Below, one piece after another: positions 26,512 to 34,712 of a stretch of DNA of 64,000 nt. Each line of letters opens with the position of its first letter. The first letter of the stretch is position 1. The stretch spans positions 62,001 to 126,000 of the forward strand of contig NZ_JANJZT010000008.1 of assembly GCF_024622975.1 (NCBI RefSeq). The letters are read 5' to 3'. The notes under the pieces were generated by a model, which worked only from the letters and a program-made list of their open reading frames with translations, was not told where the DNA came from and made no database searches. Both the position numbers and the translations under genes were made by a program. This DNA comes from Blautia caecimuris (GTDB taxonomy: Bacteria; Bacillota; Clostridia; Lachnospirales; Lachnospiraceae).

Positions 26512-26979
26512 ATGAAGAAATCCAGATTACTGATTGCACTGGCAGGTCTTACTCTTGTTGCATCCGGCTGCGGATACAGCACTGGAGGAGAGGATTCTAC
26601 CGTGACTGTGATAAAAGCAACCCCAACCCCTACTGCAACGCCCACACCGGCAGCAACACCTACACCGGCTGTGACAGCAACACCGGTGCCGCAGACCTCT
26701 CAGACAGCAAGCGGCGTCAAGATCATACAGAAAAATGTTACATATTATGCAAACAATGAGGCGAATATCCGTACAGACTGTGTAACAACAGATCAGACAA
26801 ATATCATCAAGAGCACCAAGGTAGGCGATCAGCTTACCGGCACAGGCGTCAGTGAAGACGGCCAGTGGATCGAGGTAGACCTTGATGGACAGAAAGGGTA
26901 TGTCAGCGCCCAGTATGTGACCACTGAGGCTCCGGCAGTAACCCCTGCGGCAGAAGGAACTGCCGCGCCGGTTCAGTAA
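26512..26979 (+). CDS. SH3-domain lipoprotein
   Basis: 155 residues. A lipoprotein signal ends at VASGC (Cys20). A Thr-Pro-Ala low-complexity linker (about residues 40-63) separates the anchor from a bacterial SH3 domain (about 70-140) with EANIRTDCV and GQWIEVDLDGQKGYVSAQYV. Such proteins are held on the membrane surface and often bind peptidoglycan. No partner gene is obvious; it is flanked by its own promoter and terminator. Confidence 0.82.
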   Translation: MKKSRLLIALAGLTLVASGCGYSTGGEDSTVTVIKATPTPTATPTPAATPTPAVTATPVPQTSQTASGVKIIQKNVTYYANNEANIRTDCVTTDQTNIIKSTKVGDQLTGTGVSEDGQWIEVDLDGQKGYVSAQYVTTEAPAVTPAAEGTAAPVQ

Positions 26980-26991
26980 AAAAAAGCGAAG

Positions 26992-27041
26992 AAAAACCAG
27001 AGCATATTTTCTATTTGGAATAGAGAAAAGCTCTGGTTTTT
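26992..27041 (+). terminator. Intrinsic terminator after the SH3 lipoprotein
   Basis: AAAAACCAGAGC and GCTCTGGTTTTT form a 12-base stem with a 26-base loop and a T-run in the 3' arm. Confidence 0.8.
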
Positions 27042-27046
27042 AAATA

Positions 27047-27075
27047 TTGTTATTCCTGGATATTTGTCCTATAAT
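27047..27075 (+). promoter_or_regulatory. Promoter of the MNT/HEPN pair
   Basis: TTGTTA, 17 bases, TATAAT. It is directly before the nucleotidyltransferase gene, with a GGGAGG ribosome binding site between. Confidence 0.7.
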
Positions 27076-27107
27076 TAAATTAAGAAAGTTCCGGGAGGTG
27101 GTAAAGA

Positions 27108-27461
27108 ATGTATAATATCAGTTTGAATGAGCAAGTGATACAGGCAGTAGAAAAAGAAACAGTTCACTTAATAACAGAGGCTATGGGATCTGATGTGGTA
27201 AAAATTATACTTTATGGCTCTTGCGCCAGAGGGGATTATACGGAGGATTCAGATATTGATATTGCTCTGCTGCTGAAAAGTGATCGGTTGAAGGCAAAAA
27301 AATACGGCAGTGTTTTAGCCAATATTGCAACGGAGCTGGCAATGAAATACTTTGCGGTTGTAAATTTTGTATGCCTTCCATATGAGGAATATATAGACAA
27401 AAACGATTGGTATGATTATTTTCGTAATATAAAACAGGAAGGGAGAGTGTTATATGGATGA
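27108..27461 (+). CDS. MNT-type nucleotidyltransferase (antitoxin of HEPN/MNT system)
   Basis: 117 residues. The nucleotidyltransferase signature GSCARGDYTEDSDIDI (about residues 39-54) shows the GS motif and the two catalytic Asp of DxD. Small proteins of this kind (MntA-like) neutralise HEPN-type ribonuclease toxins, in studied cases by adding AMP to the toxin. The gene overlaps the HEPN gene by 8 bases, the usual arrangement. It appears intact although its partner is frameshifted. Confidence 0.82.
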   Translation: MYNISLNEQVIQAVEKETVHLITEAMGSDVVKIILYGSCARGDYTEDSDIDIALLLKSDRLKAKKYGSVLANIATELAMKYFAVVNFVCLPYEEYIDKNDWYDYFRNIKQEGRVLYG

Positions 27462-27869
27462 AGGATATTATATGGCTCTTGCAAAGGTGAGAATGGATCG
27501 GGCTGAAGAGCTTTTAATAGAAGCAAAAGATTTATTAGAAAAATCATCATATAAATCTGCAAATAACAGAGCTTTTTATGCAATTGAAAAAAGTGTAAAG
27601 GCTCTTTTGGCAACTGAAAAAGTAGAGGTTGCCACTCATAACGGAGGATTAAACAGTTCAATTATCTCTTTATTTTTAAAGGAGATGGAATATTTACTTC
27701 TCAGGATTACCAGAAAATTGTCAATGCAGACCAAATTCGTAATGCATCAGATTATGATGATTTTTATATAGCAAGTAAAGCGGAATCGAAACAGCAGGTA
27801 GAGAATGCCGAGTATATTGTAAATAAGATCAATAACTACTTAAAGGATAAATTCGGTTCTGTCTTATAA
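27454..27869 (+). pseudogene. HEPN-domain toxin gene, frameshifted
   Basis: From ATG at 27454 the frame gives a typical HEPN start, RAEELLIEAKDLLEKSSYKS and NRAFYAIEKSVKALL, to about residue 66. After THNGGL the frame goes wrong, and a stop follows at 27769-27771. In another frame, from AAA at 27651, the family sequence continues as KQFNYLFIFKGDGIFTSQ and DQIRNASDYDDFYIASKAES to TAA at 27867-27869. Adding one A to the AAA at 27651-27653 would restore the whole gene at about 138 residues. So the gene has lost one base in an A-run, or the assembly has. The HEPN RNase motif region (IRNASDYDDFY) is beyond the break. Confidence 0.8.
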
Positions 27870-27910
27870 TAACAAAGTAAATCTATTTTGCACTTATATA
27901 ACAAAAGACC

Positions 27911-27932
27911 AGTTTATTGTACAAAACTGGCC
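27911..27932 (+). terminator. Weak intrinsic terminator between HEPN gene and luxS
   Basis: CCAGTTT and AAACTGG form a short stem between convergent genes; T-rich DNA follows after about ten bases. Confidence 0.45.
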
Positions 27933-27954
27933 TCGAAAATTTCTTTATTCTAAT

Positions 27955-28434
27955 TTACTCCGGATAAACCAGCCGTTCCTCTTTGATATCGTAAAGAACC
28001 TCTTTTAAATATTTATCTGCCAGATATTTTGCCATGTTCAGGTTCATATCCAGATAGTTGCCGCAGTCCTTTGCAGAAGCGCCTGGGATTTCTCCTTCAA
28101 AGTCCCGGATGAATTCAAACATTTCTGTTATCAGTCCCACAATATCCTTTGATTCGTAATCTCCTGCCAACAGAAGATAATTTCCGGTGCGGCAGCCCAT
28201 TGGACCCCAGTAAATGACTTTTGGTCCAAATTCTGTATGATTTCGGAGAAAAGTAGCTGCCAGATGTTCCATGGCATGAAGCTCTGCAGTATTCATAACA
28301 GGCTCTTCATTGGGGGAAGTCATACGAATGTCAAAAGTGGTGATCACCTGATCGCCCAGATAGTCTTTTCTGGAAACATAGATTCCCGGCTGAAGCTTAA
28401 TATGGTCTATGGTAAAGCTCGCAATTTTTTTCAT
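27955..28434 (-). CDS. luxS: S-ribosylhomocysteine lyase LuxS
   Basis: 159 residues from the ATG at 28434, chosen because AGGAGG lies just before it and the protein then begins MKKIASFTIDH as in known LuxS. Metal ligands are His53 and His57 (HAMEH, with catalytic Glu56) and Cys124 (KDCGNY). Cys81 in MGCRTG is the catalytic cysteine. LuxS splits S-ribosylhomocysteine in the activated methyl cycle and yields the precursor of autoinducer-2. It is a single gene. Confidence 0.95.
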   Translation of the reverse strand: MKKIASFTIDHIKLQPGIYVSRKDYLGDQVITTFDIRMTSPNEEPVMNTAELHAMEHLAATFLRNHTEFGPKVIYWGPMGCRTGNYLLLAGDYESKDIVGLITEMFEFIRDFEGEIPGASAKDCGNYLDMNLNMAKYLADKYLKEVLYDIKEERLVYPE

Positions 28435-28474
28435 GTTTTTTCCTCCTGGATTTTTATACTTCCTATATTTTAAG

Positions 28475-28499
28475 TTACTGCTCACGACCTTTGCAGTAA
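28475..28499. repeat. Inverted repeat TTACTGC-N11-GCAGTAA upstream of luxS
   Basis: Perfect 7-base arms that directly adjoin the luxS -10 box. It resembles the repeat at 30749-30780 (TTACTGTTC..GAACAGTAA). Could be an operator or one end of the dispersed repeat described nearby. Confidence 0.5.
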
Positions 28500-28530
28500 C
28501 CTGGTCAAAATGCATTTTAAATTGTCTTTA

Positions 28531-28620
28531 GTGATGGCATTTTGCCCTGTATGTCTCGGGATTTTGGCATATATACGCCAAAACACCCTGCGGGATAGTG
28601 ACCTGTGACTATTTTAACAG
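28531..28620 (-). repeat. Dispersed intergenic repeat, copy A
   Basis: On the minus strand this reads TCACAGGTCACTATCCCG, then a hairpin TTTTGGC..GCCAAAA, then CCCGAGACATACAGGGCAAA. The same order of blocks occurs at 49876-49951 on the plus strand. Neither copy codes for protein, and the hairpin is kept in both although its loop differs. Confidence 0.6.
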
Positions 28621-28851
28621 ATTAGGTTCCAGGTGACAAGTAATTGACTTTATTTCTACAGAATGATAAACTAATATACAATTCAGATGTGCATAAAGGA
28701 AAGGCTCAGAAGGCATTCACAGAGCTTCCGGAGCCGGAAACTGCAGAACGTGGACAGCCTTTGTTTCAGGAAATCATGATTCCGGTAATAAGGAAGACAT
28801 TCAGAATGTGCAGAATCTTTCCAAAATGCGTCAGTAAGAGAGGTATAGACT

Positions 28852-29856
28852 ATGATAAATGATAAAAAAGTTTTATTCAGCGGAATGCAGGCAACAGGAA
28901 ATCTCACACTGGGAAATTATCTTGGCGCTCTGAAAAACTGGCTGACTTTAAGTGATGAATATGAGTGCTTTTACAGTGTGGTAGATCTTCATTCGATCAC
29001 TGTTCGTCAGAACCCGGCAGAGCTTCGCAAAAGCGCCCGCAATCTTCTGACTCTTTATATTGCAGCAGGCCTTGACCCGAAAAGGAACTGCATTTATTAT
29101 CAGTCCCATGTTTCCGGTCATGCTGAACTGGCCTGGATCTTAAATTGCTTTACTTACATGGGCGAGCTGAACCGTATGACTCAGTTTAAGGATAAATCTG
29201 CAAAGCATGCGGATAATATCAATGCAGGTCTGTTTACTTATCCGGTTCTGATGGCAGCAGATATACTTCTGTATCAGACAGACGTGGTTCCGGTTGGAAT
29301 TGACCAGATGCAGCATTTGGAGCTTACCAGAAATATTGCAGAGCGTTTCAATAACATTTACGGAGATGTGTTTACTGTTCCGGAAGCATATGTTGGCAAG
29401 GTGGGAGCAAAGATCATGAGCCTTCAGGATCCCACCAGAAAAATGTCCAAATCTGACGAAAATCCCAATGCCAGCATTTATCTTATGGATGACCCGGATA
29501 CCATTATGCGTAAATTTAAGCGCGCGGTAACAGATTCCGAGGGCTACGTAAGCTACAGAGACGAGCAGCCGGGCGTAAAGAACCTCATTGAGATTTACTG
29601 TGCCTGCACAGGAAAAACTCCGGATGAGGCAGTGAAAGAATTTGAGGGAAAAGGCTATGGTGAGCTGAAACCGGCGGTTGCAGAGTCTGTTATTTCTGTT
29701 CTCAAACCTCTTCAGGATGAATTTGCCCGTCTTTCCAGGGATAAGGCATATATTGATTCCATTATCAAAGAAAATGCAGAAAAGGCTAATTATTTTGCTA
29801 CCAAAACTCTGCGCAAGGTTCAGAGGAAAGTTGGTTTTCCGGACAGGATCCGGTAA
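28852..29856 (+). CDS. trpS: Tryptophanyl-tRNA synthetase
   Basis: 334 residues. Class I signatures are TGNLTLGNYLGAL (HIGH-like) near residue 15 and KMSKSDENP near 197. Length and motifs match bacterial TrpRS, which charges tRNA-Trp in the cytoplasm. AGAGAGG lies before the ATG. No T-box leader is visible upstream. The downstream gene, a cyclophilin lipoprotein, starts 100 bases later with its own AGGAGG. Confidence 0.95.
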   Translation: MINDKKVLFSGMQATGNLTLGNYLGALKNWLTLSDEYECFYSVVDLHSITVRQNPAELRKSARNLLTLYIAAGLDPKRNCIYYQSHVSGHAELAWILNCFTYMGELNRMTQFKDKSAKHADNINAGLFTYPVLMAADILLYQTDVVPVGIDQMQHLELTRNIAERFNNIYGDVFTVPEAYVGKVGAKIMSLQDPTRKMSKSDENPNASIYLMDDPDTIMRKFKRAVTDSEGYVSYRDEQPGVKNLIEIYCACTGKTPDEAVKEFEGKGYGELKPAVAESVISVLKPLQDEFARLSRDKAYIDSIIKENAEKANYFATKTLRKVQRKVGFPDRIR

Positions 29857-29956
29857 GAAAAAGGGAAAGAGAAACTCCGGCATATGAACATAATCTGACA
29901 GAAAGTCACAGGAAGGTTTTCTGTCAGCAAACAGCAGAATCAGGAGGAAAATAAAA

Positions 29957-30694
29957 ATGAAACATAAAACTCTGGCAGTACTTTGTGCAGTAGTCCTTAC
30001 AGCAGGTATGATGACAGGATGCGGACAGAAAACAGAAGATACAAAGACAGAGAGCGGCAGCGAGAAGACAGTCAGTGACGAGATGGCAGAAAAAGCGGGA
30101 TTCAGCGACGGTACCGGTGAGGAAGCTTCTGATAAAGAGGAAGCTTCCGATGCAAAGGATACAAAAGAGGCAGTTCTTGATACCAGTAAAGAGCTGACAG
30201 GAATCCATCATGCGCAGATCAATGTGAAGGATTACGGCGAGATCCAGGTAGAGCTGGATGCAGATACCGCTCCTGTCACAGTGACCAATTTTGTAAAACT
30301 GGCTCAGGAGGGCTTTTATGACGGACTGACCTTCCACCGTATTATGGACGGCTTTATGGTTCAGGGCGGGGATCCTCTGGGAAATGGAACCGGCGGCTCT
30401 GATGAAAATATCAAAGGCGAATTTTCCAATAATGGTGTGGAAAATAATATTTCTCATACAAGAGGCGTAATTTCCATGGCAAGAGCTATGGATCCGGACA
30501 GTGCAAGCTCTCAGTTCTTTATCGTGCATGAGGACAGCACCTTCCTGGACGGAGATTATGCAGGCTTTGGCCATGTAACAGAGGGAATGGACGTTGTGGA
30601 TGCAATCTGTAAGGATGCGAAACCCACAGATGACAACGGAACCATCAAACCAGAAGAACAGCCGGTGATCGAAAGCATCACCATTGTTGACTGA
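29957..30694 (+). CDS. Cyclophilin-type peptidyl-prolyl isomerase lipoprotein
   Basis: 245 residues. A lipoprotein signal ends at MMTGC (Cys22 approximately), followed by an acidic low-complexity linker to about residue 75. The rest is a cyclophilin domain: FYDGLTFHRIMDGFMVQGGD with the catalytic Arg, SMARAMDPDSASSQFFI and FGHVTEGMDVVDAI. It should speed proline isomerisation in proteins folding outside the membrane. AGGAGG precedes the ATG. Confidence 0.92.
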   Translation: MKHKTLAVLCAVVLTAGMMTGCGQKTEDTKTESGSEKTVSDEMAEKAGFSDGTGEEASDKEEASDAKDTKEAVLDTSKELTGIHHAQINVKDYGEIQVELDADTAPVTVTNFVKLAQEGFYDGLTFHRIMDGFMVQGGDPLGNGTGGSDENIKGEFSNNGVENNISHTRGVISMARAMDPDSASSQFFIVHEDSTFLDGDYAGFGHVTEGMDVVDAICKDAKPTDDNGTIKPEEQPVIESITIVD

Positions 30695-30717
30695 CATACA
30701 GGGTAAAAATAAAATCC

Positions 30718-30746
30718 TTGTAATTTACAGTACAGAAGTATATAAT
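30718..30746 (+). promoter_or_regulatory. Promoter of the thiamine operon
   Basis: TTGTAA, 17 bases, TATAAT, followed by the TPP riboswitch about 60 bases after the expected start. Confidence 0.75.
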
Positions 30747-30748
30747 AA

Positions 30749-30780
30749 TTACTGTTCACAGGTTGCCGGGAACAGTAACC
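30749..30780 (+). repeat. Dispersed repeat, short copy C (inverted repeat)
   Basis: TTACTGTTC and GAACAGTAA flank ACAGGTTGCCGG. The left part matches the left end of the dispersed repeats at 28531-28620 and 49876-49951 (TGTTCACAGGTTGC), and the whole resembles the luxS-upstream inverted repeat. It falls at the start of the thiamine transcript, so it also forms a hairpin in that RNA. Confidence 0.5.
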
Positions 30781-30810
30781 TATGATAAACAATAAAACAA
30801 AATAAAGCAG

Positions 30811-30950
30811 ACGGGAGCTTGTATGACAGGCTGAGAGGAAGGTATGACCTTCGACCGATAACCTGATTTGGATAATGCCAACGTAGGGATGCCTGAGCAT
30901 AAGTGTATGTATAACGGGAAATTACCGAAGCTGGTAGTTTCTCGTTTTTT
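30811..30950 (+). promoter_or_regulatory. TPP riboswitch with terminator (THI element)
   Basis: The aptamer shows the conserved blocks ACGGGAGCTT, GGCTGAGAGGAAGG, ACCGATAACCTGATTTGGAT and AATGCCAACGTAGGGA (30811-30889). An expression platform follows: CGGGAAATTACC and GGTAGTTTCTCG (30915-30944) with TTTTTT at 30945-30950, a terminator. Thiamine pyrophosphate binding should favour termination and shut the thi operon. Confidence 0.95.
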
Positions 30951-31036
30951 ATTTACCGGGAAAGCAGTTCCTTTTCCATGGGATTTTGAAATGCGGGGCG
31001 GAACAGTCTGGTTTCTGCTTGAAAAGAGGTGAAAAT

Positions 31037-31231
31037 ATGGTAAAGATCAACGGCAAGCTTCTGGAGGCAGAGGGAAAAACTCTGACAGAATATCTGGAAG
31101 GCGCAGGCTATCAGATACCGCGTGTGGCAGTAGAAAAAAATGGAGAAATTGTGCCAAAGGCAGAGTATTCCCACACGGTTCTTAAAAATGGAGACAGCGT
31201 TGAAGTAGTGAGCTTTGTAGGAGGAGGCTGA
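31037..31231 (+). CDS. thiS: Sulfur carrier protein ThiS
   Basis: 64 residues from the ATG at 31037, after AGAGGTGA. A ubiquitin-like beta-grasp protein ([20 protein letters not shown]) ending in VGGG; the C-terminal Gly-Gly is adenylated by ThiF and carries the thiocarboxylate used for the thiazole ring. First gene of the thi operon; thiF starts one base after its stop. Confidence 0.92.
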   Translation: MVKINGKLLEAEGKTLTEYLEGAGYQIPRVAVEKNGEIVPKAEYSHTVLKNGDSVEVVSFVGGG

Positions 31232-31858
31232 ATGATTCCAACCAGAGAAGAAATGGAACAGGCATTTAAGATGCGTCACGGAAAAGAACTGCAGGAGAAA
31301 TTTTCTTCAGCAGTGGTGGCAGTCTGTGGTCTGGGAGGGCTTGGCTCTCACATTGCCGAAGCCCTTGCCAGAGCCGGGATTGGTAAGCTGATCCTGATTG
31401 ATTTCGACTATGTAGATGTCAGTAATCTTCACCGGCAGCAGTATAAGGCTACACAGGTAGGAAAGAGCAAAACAGAAGCAATGGAGGAGAATCTCAAAGA
31501 GATCGCGCCGTATCTGAACACGGAAGTACATAATGTAAAAATAACCCGGGACAATGCAAAAGAGCTTTTAGAGGAGGCAGATATTATCTGTGAGGCCTTT
31601 GATGATGCAGAAAGCAAAGCCATGCTTACCGATGTGGTACTGTGCAGCATGCGGGAAAAATATCTGGTAGCCGCATCGGGAATGGCAGGAATGGGAAGTG
31701 CCAATGATATCCGTACCAGAAAGATCACAGAACGTTTTTATCTCTGTGGAGATGAAACCAGCGAGGTAAAAGAGCAGCACAGCCTTGTGGCTTCCAGAGT
31801 GATGGTATGCGCAGCCCACCAGGCTCATGCAGTCCTGCGCATACTTGCCGGAAAATAA
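31232..31858 (+). CDS. thiF: Thiamine biosynthesis adenylyltransferase ThiF
   Basis: 208 residues, the short clostridial form. The nucleotide-binding region is VCGLGGLGSHIAEALARAG, with LIDFDYVDVSNLHRQQY as the E1-like Asp/Arg region. It activates the C-terminus of ThiS with ATP. The zinc-binding CxxC pairs of the longer ThiF/MoeB proteins are not obvious, as in other short family members. The gene is between thiS and thiG in the operon. Confidence 0.92.
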   Translation: MIPTREEMEQAFKMRHGKELQEKFSSAVVAVCGLGGLGSHIAEALARAGIGKLILIDFDYVDVSNLHRQQYKATQVGKSKTEAMEENLKEIAPYLNTEVHNVKITRDNAKELLEEADIICEAFDDAESKAMLTDVVLCSMREKYLVAASGMAGMGSANDIRTRKITERFYLCGDETSEVKEQHSLVASRVMVCAAHQAHAVLRILAGK

Positions 31859-32006
31859 TGCTGCTGCCACAATTTTACAGCAACAGTAATAAATCAAAGC
31901 TTATTCCAGACAGCAGCAGTCAATGGGAAAGCGCACTGTAAATCGTGAGATATTTAACTGCGCAAATAACAGTGGAAGAACAATGCACAAAGAGAGGAAA
32001 CGGACA

Positions 32007-32774
32007 ATGAATGATAAGCTGATCATAGGGGGACATGAATTTAACTCCCGTTTTATTCTCGGCTCAGGAAAGTATTCCCTGAAGCTGATCCAGGCGGCAG
32101 TAAAGGACGCCGGAGCAGAAATTATTACACTGGCAGTACGCCGGGCAAACACAAAGGACCAGGAAAATATCCTGGATTTTATTCCAGAAGGAGTGACCCT
32201 TCTTCCCAATACCAGCGGGGCGAGAAATGCTGAGGAGGCAGTGAGGATTGCCTGTCTTGCCAGAGAACTGGGCTGTGGTAATTTTGTAAAAATAGAGATC
32301 ATGCGTGATTCCAAATATCTGCTTCCGGACAACCAGGAAACCGTAAAAGCAACAGAGATCCTGGCGGATAAAGGATTTGTGGTCATGCCGTATATGTACC
32401 CGGATCTGAATACTGCCCGTGATCTGGCAAATGCAGGAGCAGCGGCAGTGATGCCTCTTGCCTCTCCTATTGGCTCAAATAAAGGTCTGGCAACAAAGGA
32501 TTTTATCCAGATTCTTATTGATGAGATCGACCTTCCCATTATTGTTGATGCAGGGATCGGAAAGCCTTCCCAGGCCTGTGAGGCAATGGAAATGGGCGCG
32601 GCGGCAATTATGGCAAACACAGCTCTTGCCACAGCGGGAAACCTGCCTCTGATGGCTGCTGCTTTTAAACAGGCCATTGAAGCCGGACGAAAGGCATATC
32701 TTGCAGGGATTGGAAGAGTGCTTACAAGAGGAGCAGCTGCTTCTGATCCGCTGACAGGATTTTTAAGGGATTAG
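32007..32774 (+). CDS. thiG: Thiazole synthase ThiG
   Basis: 255 residues from the ATG at 32007 after AGAGAGGAAA. TIM-barrel protein with [12 protein letters not shown] at the start, the Schiff-base lysine (Lys95) in [10 protein letters not shown] and the phosphate-binding [19 protein letters not shown]. It joins deoxyxylulose phosphate, dehydroglycine from ThiH and sulfur from ThiS into the thiazole. A 148-base gap after thiF contains TGCTGCTG/CAGCAGCA arms but no gene. thiH starts three bases after the stop. Confidence 0.95.
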   Translation: MNDKLIIGGHEFNSRFILGSGKYSLKLIQAAVKDAGAEIITLAVRRANTKDQENILDFIPEGVTLLPNTSGARNAEEAVRIACLARELGCGNFVKIEIMRDSKYLLPDNQETVKATEILADKGFVVMPYMYPDLNTARDLANAGAAAVMPLASPIGSNKGLATKDFIQILIDEIDLPIIVDAGIGKPSQACEAMEMGAAAIMANTALATAGNLPLMAAAFKQAIEAGRKAYLAGIGRVLTRGAAASDPLTGFLRD

Positions 32775-32776
32775 AG

Positions 32777-34039
32777 GTGAGTAAAGTGGAAAATCAGTTT
32801 TTTGTAGATTCTGAGTATCTTTCTGAAAAAGCTCTGGAAAAAAAGCACCGTCTGGAGACAGATCCTTCCTTTCGGAAAAATCATATGGAATATCTGCCCG
32901 GGATGGAACAGATTGAATCCCAGGTGTGCGGTCACGTTATGGATCAGATGAAAAGCTATGACTATTCGGCTTACACAGCTTCTGATGTAAGGGCTGCGCT
33001 GAATCATGAAACCTGCTCCGTGGAGGATTTTAAAGCTCTGCTTTCTCCGGCGGCAGAGCCGTTTCTTGAGGAAATGGCCCAGCGGGCCCGCATGGAGACA
33101 GGACGGCATTTCGGAAACACCGTGTATCTCTTTACGCCTCTGTATATTGCAAATTACTGCGAAAATTACTGTGTGTACTGTGGATTTAACTGCTATAACC
33201 ATATCAGCCGCATGAAGCTTTCCATGGAGCAGATTGAAAAAGAAATGAAGATCATTGCAGACAGCGGTATGGAGGAGATTTTGATCCTTACAGGAGAAAG
33301 CCGCAGTCAGAGTGACGTAACGTATATTGGAGAGGCGTGTAAGCTTGCGCGGAAATATTTTCGTATGGTAGGACTGGAAATCTATCCGGTAAATACAGAC
33401 GAATATGCTTATCTTCACCAGTGCGGCGCAGACTATGTGACCGTATTTCAGGAAACCTATGATACGGATAAGTATGAACAGCTTCATCTGATGGGGCACA
33501 AAAGGGTATGGCCCTACCGTTTTGACGCTCAGGAGCGGGCTCTGCGGGGCGGCATGAGAGGAGTGGCTTTCTCAGCTCTTCTTGGGCTTTCCGATTTCCG
33601 TAAGGATGCTCTTGCAACCGGGCTTCATGTGTATTATCTTCAGCGAAAATATCCTCATGCAGAGATGTCTCTGTCCTGTCCGAGACTTCGTCCTATTATT
33701 AACAATGAAAAGATCAATCCTCTGGATGTTCATGAAAAGCAGCTCTGTCAGATTATCTGTGCATATCGTATTTTTCTTCCGTTTGCCGGAATTACCGTAT
33801 CATCCAGGGAAAGCGCAGAGTTTCGGAACGGCATTGTGAAGATTGCCGCAACAAAGATCTCAGCAGGGGTGTCCACAGGGATCGGCGATCACGAAAGCAA
33901 ATACAACGGCAGGGAATCAGAGGAAGAAAAAGGCGATGAACAGTTTGAAATTGATGACAGCAGAAGTCTGGATGTGATGTACAGAGACATTGCAGAGGAA
34001 GGGCTTCAGCCGGTTCTGAATGATTATGTATATGTATAA
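32777..34039 (+). CDS. thiH: 2-iminoacetate synthase ThiH (radical SAM)
   Basis: 420 residues from a GTG at 32777 with AAGGGA upstream; a second GTG at 32786 is possible. The radical-SAM motif is CENYCVYC (Cys128, Cys132, Cys135) followed by GFNCYNH. It cleaves tyrosine to dehydroglycine and p-cresol for thiazole formation. It is a paralogue of HydG at 25014 but lacks the C-terminal cluster site. The tenI-like gene overlaps its last 20 bases. Confidence 0.94.
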   Translation: MSKVENQFFVDSEYLSEKALEKKHRLETDPSFRKNHMEYLPGMEQIESQVCGHVMDQMKSYDYSAYTASDVRAALNHETCSVEDFKALLSPAAEPFLEEMAQRARMETGRHFGNTVYLFTPLYIANYCENYCVYCGFNCYNHISRMKLSMEQIEKEMKIIADSGMEEILILTGESRSQSDVTYIGEACKLARKYFRMVGLEIYPVNTDEYAYLHQCGADYVTVFQETYDTDKYEQLHLMGHKRVWPYRFDAQERALRGGMRGVAFSALLGLSDFRKDALATGLHVYYLQRKYPHAEMSLSCPRLRPIINNEKINPLDVHEKQLCQIICAYRIFLPFAGITVSSRESAEFRNGIVKIAATKISAGVSTGIGDHESKYNGRESEEEKGDEQFEIDDSRSLDVMYRDIAEEGLQPVLNDYVYV

Positions 34040-34649
34040 AGAAAACAGGAACTCAGATATTTTGTGTATCACAAACAGGAAGCTCTGCCGGGAAGACTTT
34101 ATTACCAGGATGCGGAAGATCGCAGCCGCTCATCCGGCAGCGGTGGTTGTGAGAGAAAAAGAGCTTTTGGAAAAGGAATATATGGAGCTTGCGGAAAAAA
34201 TTCTGAACATATGCAGGGAACAGGAAACCGTTTGTATTCTGCACAGCTTTCCGGAGGCAGCTCTGGAGCTGGGATGTGACAGTCTCCATCTTCCGCTTCC
34301 GGTTCTCATGAAAATGGAACCCGGCAAACGGCAAAGCTTTCGGGTTCTGGGAGCCTCCTGCCATTCTGTGGAGGATGCGGTACTGGCAGAAAAACTGGGA
34401 TGTACTTATATTACGGCAGGGCACATTTTTGATACGGACTGTAAAAAGGGACTGCCCGGGCGGGGACTGGATTTTCTGAAAAACGTATGTGCAGGTGTTT
34501 CCGTTCCTGTTTATGCAATCGGCGGTATCTCTCCTGCCAATATCAGTAAAGTAAGAGAGGCCGGGGCAGCAGGAGCCTGTGTTATGAGCGGGCTTATGGT
34601 CTGCGAAGATCCGGAGGATTATTTGCAGGAGTTTAAAAGACAGGAATAA
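34020..34649 (+). CDS. tenI: TenI-like thiazole tautomerase
   Basis: 209 residues; three in-frame ATG lie close together (34020, 34026, 34032) and overlap the end of thiH. It is a ThiE/TenI-fold protein, but the motif GHIFDTDCKKGLPGRGL has the His and Lys-Lys-Gly pattern of TenI, where ThiE has GAVFPSPTK. TenI turns the thiazole carboxylate product into its aromatic tautomer. The thiE gene proper lies next, so the two paralogues stand side by side with separate roles. Confidence 0.8.
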   Translation: MIMYMYKENRNSDILCITNRKLCREDFITRMRKIAAAHPAAVVVREKELLEKEYMELAEKILNICREQETVCILHSFPEAALELGCDSLHLPLPVLMKMEPGKRQSFRVLGASCHSVEDAVLAEKLGCTYITAGHIFDTDCKKGLPGRGLDFLKNVCAGVSVPVYAIGGISPANISKVREAGAAGACVMSGLMVCEDPEDYLQEFKRQE

Positions 34650-34712
34650 AAGAGAAACAATATTTTTACAGAGCTTTGTATTCTGAATAAGGGGAAAGGA
34701 CAAAAGATCAAC

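Larger units (their letters stand above)
28435..28851. other. Intergenic region between luxS and trpS
   Basis: Holds the luxS promoter area (TAAAAT on the minus strand at 28472-28467), an inverted repeat at 28475-28499, a dispersed repeat copy at 28531-28620 and, for trpS, TTGACT at 28644-28649 with TAAACT 17 bases on. From 28670 to 28850 there are small hairpins (TTCCGG/CCGGAA) but no recognisable T-box. Confidence 0.5.

Noticed and set aside
27454-27771. 105-residue ORF as an intact HEPN protein
   Set aside because: Its last 40 residues do not fit the family, while the correct continuation is present in another frame; treated as frameshifted.
28670-28851. T-box leader for trpS
   Set aside because: GTGGACAGCC looks slightly like a T-box core, but the conserved AGGGTGG-type core, specifier stem and terminator are not seen.
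31859-32006. TGCTGCTG/CAGCAGCA arms between thiF and thiG as a terminator or gene
   Set aside because: The loop is over 40 bases, there is no T-run, and no ORF with a ribosome binding site lies in the gap.
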